From Heterohyrax brucei (taxonomy: Eukaryota; Chordata; Mammalia; Hyracoidea; Procaviidae): a stretch of 64,000 nucleotides of DNA. A program made the position numbers and the translations under genes. A model generated the notes under the pieces. The model ran no database searches. It had not been told where the DNA came from and was given only the letters and a program-made list of their open reading frames with translations. The stretch lies in NCBI GenBank assembly GCA_028571685.1, contig CM053146.1:68605431-68669430 (forward strand). The letters are read 5' to 3'. Positions 55,366-64,000 of the stretch are shown piece by piece (within the stretch, counting starts at the first letter, position 1; every line of letters begins with the position of its first letter).

Positions 55366-56671
55366 GTAGGGAAGAAACAGTCTTTTTAACAAAGGGTGCT
55401 GGCAAAAGTGGATATCCACCTGCAGAAAAATGCAGCAGGACCCATACCTTACATGAACACAAAAACTTACTCCAAACATATCAAAACCTAAGTATAAAGC
55501 TAAACCTATAAAGTTTTTTTTTTAATCTTATTTTTATTTTTGTAAAGACAGGTTAGCAGACACAACTACAGAAGAGTCAACACCAAAAACAAATTATATA
55601 ACTGGGACCTCATAGAATAGGTATGCTCATCAAAATACTTTATCAAACGGGTGAAAAGAGATCCTACGGACTGCCAAGACATCTCTGAGAAAAACATATC
55701 TACTAAGGGTGTAGTCTTCAATATATATATAAAACTGCAACAACTTGACAATAAAAAGACAAATAGTTCAGTCAAAAGATGGGCAAAGGACACTTCACCA
55801 AAGTTTAAGAAGTCAACAGACACCTGAAAAGATGCTTTATGTTATTTGCCATTTGAAAGATGTGACTCAAAACAATAGTCAGGTGCAATCTTACTCCTGC
55901 CAAAATGACACTGATTACATTAAAAACAAAAACAAATGTTGGTGGGTGTGTGGGGAACTCGAAAACCTTATCCACTGTTGGTGGGAGTTTAAAACAACAC
56001 AACCACTGTGGCAATAAGCACAGTGATTCCTCAGAAAATTAGAAATAGAGTCATTTTATCATCCATGAACCTTCACTCCTTGATATATACACTAGAGATC
56101 TAATAGAAGAGACTTAAAGAGACACATGCACGTCTGTGCTTATCATAGCACTATTCACAATAGCCAAATGATGGAAACAACATAACTGCCTCATCAACAG
56201 GTGAATGAATAAGCAAATTGTGGAATCTTTGTACAATGGAATATAACACAGCCATAAAGAAAGATGAGTTCCCAAAACATCTTGAAATGTGGATTAACCT
56301 AGAGGACATCATGCTAAGCAAAATAAGTCAATCGAAAAAGAACAAATATTATATGATCTCACTTTTATAAAATGATAAGGACAGTTATGTATACAGAGGG
56401 CAATGTTCACTATAGGTTATGAGGGATAGGTGAGGGGGAAATGGGGATTCATTTCTTAGGCAGTAGTCACTTTTTATTTTTGGTGATGAGGAAATTAGAA
56501 ATGTATGTGGAAGAAGTATACACAGCTTAAGTAAGGTAGCTGATGCCACTAGGTTATACACACACACACAAAGACATTTTGGTAAATTCTATGTTACACA
56601 TAATTTGCAACAACAATGGCCCCAATACATATGTGTAGGTATGCATATGTATGTGTGTATACATACATACA

Positions 56672-57168
56672 TGTCTAAATCGTCTAGTACTGCTACAACT
56701 GAAACATCACAAGTGAATGACTTCAACAAAGAAAAATTTATTCTCTCACAGTCTAGTAGGTTACAAGTTCAAATTCAGGGCATCAGCTCCAAGAAAAGGT
56801 TTTCTCTCTTTGCTGGCTCTGGGGAAAAGTTCTGGTGATGCATCAGTCTTTCCTTATCTGAGAGTACCTCAGCACAGGAACCTCAGGTCCAAAGAATGTG
56901 TCCTGCCTTGGTCCTGCTTTGTTAGTTTTATGAAGTCCTTGTATCTCTTTGCTCACATCTATCTTTTCTATCTCAAGAGATCAACTTAAGACACTGTCTA
57001 ATCTTGAAGACCTCATCACTGTAAATGCTGATAATCCATCATAGTGGTAGAATTTGTAACACATAGGAAAATCTCATCAAAAGGTGACCAATCACACAAT
57101 GTTGGGACTCATGGCTCAGCTAAATATACACATACATTTTGGAGGGGAACATAATCCAATCCATTATA
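56672..57168 (-). mobile_element. Solo LTR, ERVL/MaLR-like, antisense
   Basis: Reverse-complement copy of the 7689-8212 family. The left edge TGTCTAAATCGTCTAGTACT is the reversed family end; the right edge is AACATAATCCAATCCATTAT. It lies in an (ACAT)n-rich setting, so flanking duplications are ambiguous. No internal region. Confidence 0.78.
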
Positions 57169-57169
57169 C

Positions 57170-57800
57170 ATACAAAGACAAATAAGTGTCACAGAATCTG
57201 ACACTTTTTAGACATAACCAATCATCTCATGGATTGGTCAGTTTGAACTATCTTTCAGTTAGTTAACTGATCACTTAATCTCTACAGGGTTCTTTACATG
57301 AGACTAAATGGTCAGCAAATACTCTAAAGTGTAAGTAAGAATGTTGGCGGGATGTGAGACTGGGTTAGTGTGAATGGAACCGCTAGAAATGAAATAATGA
57401 GAATATTGATGCGATGTGAAGACTACATTCAGTGTCACTGACCAATGTGTGTAGAATCTGTGGAACAGGAGCATGTTTTCCTGCATATGCTTCCACTGAA
57501 AATAAAACAAAACTACTCAAAAAAATATTCTGTCAATGAGTACAAAATGTGTTTTTTTTTAAATGTGCAGAACAAAAAATAATAATAGAACCCATCAGCA
57601 AATGTACCATTCTGCCATCTTTTAGGGGCTTTTCTACAAACACATCCAGTTATCTAAATCATCACTTTGAATTCCAAATTGCTATTTTTTTTTTTTACAT
57701 GCTGTTGAATTCATAAAGAAGTGTCACATTGAGATAGTCTAAATTATCTTATAGTCGGGTAACTAAATTCAAATACTCTACCTCTGTTTCCTTAATAGAG
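57170..57800. other. Unassigned interval
   Basis: Short poly-T/A tracts near 57553 and 57685. No family or gene recognised. Confidence 0.4.
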
Positions 57801-57804
57801 ATTT

Positions 57805-58015
57805 AAAAAGTGCCATTTATTGAATTCCTGTTATGAGTGAACCACTATTTGCAGACATTATCTCATTTATTGTTTGATACTACAATTATGTCTAGGTTGC
57901 AAATAATAAAAGTAAAACTTTAAAAAAATGTTACTAAATTGTCCAAGGTCTTAGCATTATTAAGTGGCATATCAAAAGTAGTAGTTCAGATTTGTGAATT
58001 CTAGAACTTGAACTC
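57805..58015 (-). mobile_element. MIR SINE relic
   Basis: Antisense MIR, nearly full: CATTTATTGAATTCCTGTTA, GACATTATCTCATTTATTG, AATTGTCCAAGGTCTTAGCA, TTCTAGAACTTGAACTC. Confidence 0.75.
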
Positions 58016-58261
58016 TTAATAGCTTCATGTATTAACTGTTTTTACTCAATTGCCACAAAATTTAAATTCTTAAAGATTTCTTTTGCTTTTGTACCAAAAT
58101 TTTATTCTGGGGAGAGAAAAGACTAGAGTTCTGCTCATAGCTTTTTAAATTATTTATTTGTTCTCTGTGAAGAGTCATGCTTGCTTTCAGGGAATGTTAC
58201 GGGGGACAATAAATCTGTTTTTCCTACTTTAAGGAACTGTAAGAAAGAAAGAAGTTAATGC

Positions 58262-58470
58262 ATATGTTGTTACTTGCTGCTGATTTCATCTCATGGTGAC
58301 CCCACATGTGCAGAGCAGAACTACTCTGCTAGAGTACTCAAGGATGTGACCTTTCAGAAGCAATTCACCATGCTTGTCTTCGGAGGCATCTCTGGGTGGG
58401 TTAGAACCACCAAACTTGGCTGTTTGTAACTGTTTGCTCCACCCAGGGATTCCATTAATGCATGTGAGCC
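58262..58470 (-). mobile_element. AfroSINE-related SINE, long variant
   Basis: ATTTCATCTCATGGTGACCC, AGGATGTGACCTTTCAGAAG, TCGGAGGCATCTCTGGGTGG and CCACCCAGGGATTCC define a related tRNA-derived SINE with a different central body from the common AfroSINE. Confidence 0.75.
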
Positions 58471-58482
58471 ACACCTCACCTC

Positions 58483-58642
58483 CCAAACAAAACAAAACAA
58501 AATAAAACTTGTTGCCAATGAGTCAATTGCAACCTTATAAGACAGAGTAGAACTGCTCTACAGGGTTTCCAAGTAGTGGCTGGTGGATTCAAACTGTGGA
58601 CCTTTCGGTTAGCAGCCAGATGCTCCACAAGGGCCCTGATGC
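58483..58642 (-). mobile_element. AfroSINE
   Basis: Antisense: AACTTGTTGCCAATGAGTCA, GACAGAGTAGAACTGCTCTA, TGGATTCAAACTGTGGACCT, end TCCACAAGGGCCCTG. Confidence 0.9.
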
Positions 58643-58644
58643 AA

Positions 58645-59105
58645 TTTGCTTCTGTGTTTTACATACAGAAATAGTGACAGATTATAATGGCATCAAAGCT
58701 GATGTTTCTAGGTGCAATCTCCTGGGAGTTGCTATGAGACTGGTGTAGTCTCCAGGTAACCATGCCTGGCCAGTTCTTACATCTCAAGCATCACTTAGAG
58801 CAGTCTTTTCAAACTCAGATACCCAGGTGGCACATAAAATAGGCTAGGAATAGAGATTGCAGCAACATAAACTTCAGCTGATTATAGGTATTCAGGAATG
58901 TGGGCCCAGTTTTACCGGCTCTTCTGATTTTTAAAAAAGGTGGAAATTGTATCAGTGGGTGAAATCTCCTAATTTTTAAATGTTGGAAACTAACTCACAT
59001 TAAAATAGGAGGGGGCTGAACAAAGAAATTTGGCTTGTGGGATTCATCTTGCAAATTCCAATTCACAGCCTCCTAATCAGTCTTTTCAAAGTAGATTTGT
59101 ATCAC
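58645..59105. other. Unassigned interval
   Basis: No family or gene recognised. Confidence 0.4.
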
Positions 59106-59107
59106 AT

Positions 59108-59833
59108 AACATGATTACTCCTCCCATGTGGAGTTTTGCTAAGAGAGCCCTCTGCACTACACATTGGTGAGTGGTGTCTGGAGTCTTAAAAGCTGCCATG
59201 CGGCCAGCCAAGGGTACAGCAAATGGTCCCAATTTAGCACGAACGGATGATCCTCAAGGATCAAAATGACAAGGGGGAAAAGAACCCAGAACACAAAGAG
59301 GGCCATGTGAGTGGGTGGCTACATCAACTTGTGACTGGAAGAGCCAGATGGTGCCTGGCCACCATCAGTGATAGCCGTAATGGAGATCACAAAGTTGAGT
59401 TTCACTGTCAACACAAGAATAAAAAGGGGTGCACTCTGAGAGCTCCATTAAAAGACTGCAATTGATGGACCACAGGCCTCAGGGTTCTCCTGGAAACATG
59501 GCCCTGATGCTGCCCCTGTCCATAAATCATAATGGAGATCATCTCTCAAGCAGGAATGGATTGGACTTGGCTAAACAGACTGACCATATCAGGAGTGCAC
59601 CTTATGGTTCTAAGCATCTATAGGATGTCGTCCTGCTGACCTCTTACTGGAGGAAGGGGAGCAGGTGTAGAGGAGGGTATAGGAGATTGCTGGGAGGATA
59701 AGATATGTATGAAGTAAAGAGGAAGAGTGTGCTGTCACCGGGCAGGGAGAGCAGTGGGAGCTGCATATAGGTGGGCATGCAATTTATATGGGAATGTACA
59801 TTTTCATTCAATCACAATAATAATAAAAAAGTA
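59108..59833 (+). mobile_element. L1 3' UTR, 5'-truncated copy
   Basis: Begins ATGATTACTCCTCCCATGTG, contains GAGCCAGATGGTGCCTGGCC and GGGCAGGGAGAGCAGTGGGA, and ends in an AATAATAATAAAAAAG tail. Same subfamily as 41387-43485 and 43746-44570. Confidence 0.88.
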
Positions 59834-59839
59834 TAGCTG

Positions 59840-62290
59840 TATCATTTTCTGTAAAAATAAAATCCTATTATTATTTGATGTTTATTGACATTAGTACTTC
59901 TTTCAACTGATATCAATTAAAGAGTATTTTCAAATGAACACAGTTCAGCAGCTGTTTGCAGTTACTTGAAGAACTCTACTGCCAAGGGCATCTTTTCCTT
60001 CGAGTTCTGGTAGAAGAACCAGCTTTTATACTGCATATAGAACTCATGCTGCTTTAGGTGCTGTCCCTTAATTTTCTCCGTCTGCAGCCAGATTAACTGT
60101 GAGGGAGCATGGTTCGAAGTTCCATGTTACAGGAGCAGGTGCTTTGCTGGTAGGAGCTTCAGTTTAACACAGGATGGAGAGAAATTCAGGGATACTTGGC
60201 TGTTTCAATGGTGAAAAGTTGCTCTTGTTTTCATAAGCTTCTAGAACAAAGCTGGAGTCTCTAGCGATTATCTAGCCTGTCTGTGCACAGTGGGATCTTC
60301 TTGCTAAACCTGGAATGGCACAGGACCAGATTCTCTGTAAACCCCAGGGTTTACAAGGTGACCTTTCTTACAATAGAACTAATACCACATGCTCTTGTTA
60401 CAATGATTTTGTGAAGGAGGAAAAAGGAGGCAAAATATTTGTAATATGCTGTGTTTTACTGATATAAAACAATGATGTAAATCCAAAATGCATTGCCATC
60501 AAGTCAGGTCCAATTCATAGTGACCCTAGAGGTCAGAGGTAAATCCAAAGTGTTGGCAACGAAGGATAGAATAGTGTTAAGGAAATTTCCTGTTTTTTTG
60601 TTCCAACTCTAAGCTATCCACTCTAACTTTGACTTACTTTTCAAACTATATGCCACACATTCAGCTTTCCATTCATGAGTCATCTTGAGAAGACTGTGGC
60701 AAGTTCCAGTGGACGTTTGATTAACATCTCTCTGTGGGTTTTCCCAGTAGGAGCTGTGAGAGGAGTAAAACAGAAATACAATCTCTTGAACCTGTGGTCA
60801 CTTCTATTAAGTTTCTAATTTCCACTTTGGAAGGTCTTGGCAGACTTTAATATAATGTTCACTGAAGGTCTTTGAAGGGGGCTTGATGATGTATTAACTG
60901 CAAAAATGTTACTAGTGTTTGTTGAAGATAAATTAGTTCGCCCTCTCAACATCTGCTAAGCTTAATGTTTCTTTCCAAAGGCTCGGGTGCCTAAACAAGT
61001 TTTGGCCAAGGTCAGTTTTAATGCAGACTGACAAACACAAAACTGAAAATCTATGAGCAGAGCTCCCACCACCAACTTTCAAGTGGAATTGAAAATTGAT
61101 TTGAAAGATAAATTTGAGTTTCCACATTTATTCAAATTTGATTTAACCCTCAGCAAATACCTTTACTTTATCTGACTACGTGGAAGAGAAACATCATTTC
61201 ATTTTAAGGATGAGGAGAACAAAACACCGGCCCAGAACAGAATTTCTGAAAGTATGTGCTGTTTTATCATCAGTGCCTTATGGACTAGAAAAATATATTT
61301 TTCAAGATGATTTTTCTAGTATTTCAATTTCCTTTACCAGCCTTTAATTTTCAGTTGATACAGATACAGCAAAAGGCTTTAAAGCAATCCTGTTATAATC
61401 CTTGTGTTTAAACCAAGCACACATGGTAGTCAGATTTTAATACTATTTTGGGAAAAGGCATCAGGTCCCAGGAAGATAAGTACCAAATTTTGAGCATCAG
61501 ATGTACAAATTATTAATAGATCAATGTTACTGTTTTGAATTTCTAAGTTAAAAAAACTCAGAATCTTCACTGAGCAGAATTTCCTTTCAGAGTGTCTGAG
61601 AAAAACAGGGCTGAACCACTTTAAGTTCTATTATTATTTTTGTATTGGTTTTGTTTATAACACAAATCTTTTCTTTAAATCTTAGCATAAGAGCTAAGGG
61701 GCATGAAACATTGAATAGGTTCTCCAAGACACCTTTATAGGTTGTGCCAGAATATCAATACTGCTATTCATGGCTTGTATTCATTTTTTTTCTGACAGAT
61801 TTTTAATATAATCTATTGTTTTTATTATGGTGTAAATGAAAATAACTATATGCAGTTTATAAAAGTATTAACATAGACAATATACGCATAAACACATGGG
61901 AGCATAATGATGTTTTACCAAACATATTCTTAGAGCATTAGTTCTATGAGATGCTAAGCCAAAAATAAAATGATAAATAAATGATTTAATAGAAATCAAA
62001 ATCTTACATTAAAGGTTCTGAGAAGTCTCGCAGTAAATCAGTCCACTGATCTTTCACTGTGAGTTGCTTCACAGAGCATATAACCACTTTGTGAGTATCT
62101 GTGTTGTATAACATGACCATAGTAATCCAAGATTGGGCAAAAACTGAGCACCAAATAACCATTTATGTGGTGGGAGGGATATAGATGAAATAGGGTTGCC
62201 TAACTTATTTGAAAATAGAGGTAGAACTTAAACTTTTAATGTCTTTTGAGGCAGAGGGAGAGGAGTAACACTTTTTTTTGTACCTGTGCA
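59840..62290. other. Longest stretch with little recognisable repeat
   Basis: About 2.4 kb with only one small AfroSINE scrap (60487-60545; GCATTGCCATCAAGTCAGGT). I see no exon-like open frame with a domain. It is the best place in this window to test for conserved non-coding sequence. Confidence 0.45.
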
Positions 62291-62295
62291 TTTAT

Positions 62296-62435
62296 TGGAA
62301 ACTCTGGTGGTGTAGAGGTGAAGTGGTACAGCTGCTAACCAACAGGCGGGCAGTTAAAATCCACCAGGCACTCCTTAGAAATGCTATTGAGTCACTAGAG
62401 TCAAAACCAACTTGATGGCACCTAACAACAACAAC
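62296..62435 (+). mobile_element. AfroSINE with (AAC)n tail
   Basis: Sense copy: GGAAACTCTGGTGGTGTAGA, AATCCACCAGGCACTCCTTA, tail CTTGATGGCACCTAACAACA with further AAC units, the RTE-like tail type. Confidence 0.9.
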
Positions 62436-62483
62436 ATGCATTTGTCTGAAGAGTCCCAACCATAGCCCATAAAAAACAGATAG

Positions 62484-62506
62484 CCGGCCAAGTGCCGACG
62501 AGTCAG
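62484..62506 (-). mobile_element. ~23-bp AfroSINE-like tail micro-insertion
   Basis: CGGCCAAGTGCCGACGAGTC is the antisense of the same GACTCG..GGCACTTGGC tail seen in four other micro-insertions. Target duplication unclear. Confidence 0.6.
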
Positions 62507-62629
62507 AGTAAGATTTTTTTTTCCTTTGTATGCGATTGAAATACACAGAAAAGAGTGTAGCAGGTTGAGCAAATGAATTTCCAAGGTAAAAACATGCAAA
62601 GGAAGGAAACTTTTTGATGAAGTACCTTT

Positions 62630-63005
62630 TATCTTCCTTGACTTTGTTGCTTGTGTTTTTGGTGTCATGTCTAAGAATCCATGGTTAAAACCTAGTCCTG
62701 AAGCATTGCCTCTATGTTTTCTTCTAAGACTTTTATGGTTTCATTTCTCACATTTAGTTCCTTGATTTACTTTTGAGTTAATTTGTGAGTTTGGTATGCC
62801 ACATGGTCAGGTTTTAGTATTTTGCATGTACAAATCCAGTTGTCCCAACACCATTTATTAAACAGACTATGTTTTCACCACTGAGAAGACTTAGCAGCCT
62901 GTCAAAAATGAATTCGCCATAGATATTTATGATCTTTTTCTGGAATGTCATTTCAATTCCATTGGTTAATGTCTGTTATTGTACTAGTACCAGACTATTT
63001 TAATT
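62630..63005 (-). mobile_element. Ancient L1 ORF2 relic, antisense
   Basis: Plus-strand text GTTTTCTTCTAAGACTTTTA, CAAATCCAGTTGTCCCAACA, TTTCAATTCCATTGGTTAAT is the familiar reverse complement of L1 ORF2 downstream of RT. Confidence 0.8.
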
Positions 63006-63017
63006 CCTTAAAAAAAT

Positions 63018-63244
63018 TATTTTGCTTTTGTTGTTGTTGTAGTTGTAAATATACACAGCAGAACATTCACCAATTCAACAGTCTCTGCATATACAATTCA
63101 ATAAGACTGGTTAAATTTTTCAAGTAGTGCAACCATTCTCACTCTCCTTTTCCAAACTGTTCAGCTCCTAATAACATAAACTCATTGGGTCTTAAGTTTC
63201 CTACCTAATGTTTCAAGTTTCTGTTGTCAGTTTGTTCCCATATA
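63018..63244 (-). mobile_element. Old L1 3' UTR end, antisense
   Basis: Plus-strand: TTGTTGTTGTTGTAGTTGTA, ATACACAGCAGAACATTCAC, CAACCATTCTCACTCTCCTT. Same type as the sense 3' UTR ending near 14715. Confidence 0.75.
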
Positions 63245-63454
63245 CCTAAAAACTTCAAATCCATTGTGATCAAGTCAATTCCAACTGATAGCAGTCCTGT
63301 AGGACAAAGCAGACCTGCCCTATAGGGTTTTCAAGGCTGCACTCTTTATCAAAGAAGACTGCCAAGTCTTTCTCCCATGGAGTAGCTAGTGGGTTCATAC
63401 AGCAAAATTTTGGTTATTAGCTAAGCACCTAAACCACTGCATCACCAGGGCTCC
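63245..63454 (-). mobile_element. AfroSINE, long variant, with 14-bp TSD
   Basis: Full antisense copy (ATCAAGTCAATTCCAACTGA; ACTCTTTATCAAAGAAGACT; ACCACTGCATCACCAGGGCT). Flanked by TTTG[T/A]TCCCATATA at 63231-63244 and 63455-63468, one mismatch. Confidence 0.93.
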
Positions 63455-63468
63455 TTTGATCCCATATA

Positions 63469-64000
63469 CAGGCAGGCCTTATTTTATTGTGCTTCCCTTG
63501 CTATGATTTGCAGATATTGTATGCTTTACATATTGAAGCTTTGTGGCAACTGTACATCGAGCAAGTGTACTGGTGCTATTTTTCTAAATGCACGTGCTCC
63601 CTTCATGTCTCTGTGTTACATTTTGGTGATTATCTTACTATTCCACTTTTCATTATTATTATATCTGTTATGGTGTGATCTTTGATGTTTCTACCACAAT
63701 TATTTTGGAGTGATACAAGCCAGGCCCATAGAAGACTGTGAACTTAATCAATAAATGTATATATGTTCTGGCTCCTCCACTGGCCCACCATTCCATGGTT
63801 TCTCTCCCTCTGCTCAAGCCTTCCAAAATGATATTAGGCTAATTGATAACCCTACAATAGACTCTAAGTGTTCAAGTGAATGGAAGAACTGCACATCTCT
63901 TACTCTACATTAAAAGCTAGAAATGATTAAGCTCATTTAGGAAGACTTGTCACAAACCAAGACAGGCCAAAAGCTAGACCTCCTGCACCAGTTAGCCATG
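63469..64000 (+). mobile_element. Tigger1-like DNA transposon, 5' end, runs off the window
   Basis: Pogo/TcMar-Tigger element. The end CAGGCAGGCCTTATTTTATT follows a TA dinucleotide, the family's target. The 5' UTR and the start of the transposase are recognisable. The transposase frame from 63857 reads about IDSKCSSEWKNCTSLTLH and KLEMIKL, matching the Tigger N-terminal DNA-binding region. The start codon is ATA instead of ATG and two in-frame stops follow, so it is dead. The rest lies beyond the right edge. Confidence 0.9.

Larger units (their letters stand above)
53258..56640 (+). mobile_element. Old L1 ORF2 (RT to 3' end), split by an LTR
   Basis: Readable L1 text: ATCAACACTCAAAAATCAAC, GGAATTAACCCAACCAGGGA, ATAGACCAATGGAACAGAAT up to 53984. 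It resumes at 55371 (GAAGAAACAGTCTTTTTAAC) to the ORF2 end near 56.35 kb (CAAATATTATATGATCTCAC) and a degraded 3' UTR. The 85-residue open frame at 53347 is a fragment (YKINTQKSTGFFYT). Not functional. Confidence 0.8.

Noticed and set aside
1-64000. Host protein-coding exons, tRNA, rRNA, snRNA or microRNA genes
   Set aside because: No frame carries a recognisable host domain, and no RNA-gene signature was found. The tRNA-like boxes belong to AfroSINE or MIR copies.

Overview
The window is mammalian intergenic DNA, most likely from an afrotherian and probably a proboscidean (elephant lineage). The diagnostic signal is the dense coverage by AfroSINEs, the tRNA-derived SINEs restricted to Afrotheria. 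They occur with an RTE/BovB-type LINE whose 3' end resembles the AfroSINE tail, and with L1 subfamilies whose 3' UTRs differ from the human type. MIR, L2, MER5-like hAT and Tigger1 relics are the usual old placental background. I recognise no host protein-coding exon, processed pseudogene or structural RNA gene. The two coding regions with intact domains belong to one L1.

Layout. 1-6.9 kb: an L1 5'UTR/ORF1 relic cut by the window edge, an old L1 ORF2 split by a solo LTR, an RTE fragment and an L1 3' UTR. 7.6-11.4 kb: solo LTRs, one inside a MER5-like element and one inside another LTR. 11.9-15.3 kb: a nested L1 cluster that includes an insert joining the first ~30 bp of an L1 to an L1 3' UTR. 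15.5-20.3 kb: L2, an apparently twin-primed L1, RTE pieces and micro-insertions. 21.5-24.1 kb: a long decayed RTE. 26.5-31.5 kb: two minus-strand L1 3' UTRs around a local template-switch rearrangement made of an inverted repeat and a 148-bp direct repeat. 31.8-35.4 kb: the youngest-looking L1, with complete 5' UTR, intact ORF1 and intact endonuclease domain, ending inside ORF2 yet flanked by a target-site duplication. 38.8-44.8 kb: an old L1 split by two younger L1 3' ends, an AfroSINE and a 39-bp micro-insertion. 47.8-57.2 kb: old L1 ORF2 pieces, three solo LTRs, RTE, SINEs and a short tandem repeat. 57.8-62.3 kb: SINEs, one L1 3' UTR and mostly unassigned sequence. 62.3-64 kb: SINE, L1 and the 5' end of a Tigger1 element that runs off the window.

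The elements form one system only in the sense of retrotransposition. L1 supplies its own machinery, and the RTE is the plausible source of reverse transcriptase for AfroSINE-type RNAs. The most informative features are unusual products of that machinery: a 3'-truncated L1 with a full 5' end, a candidate spliced L1, and five inserts of 23-39 bp that carry the same SINE-like tail, three of them with clear target-site duplications.

Limits: boundaries and family names come from reading the sequence against remembered consensus sequences, not from an alignment. Most edges are good to about 10-30 bp unless a target-site duplication is quoted.
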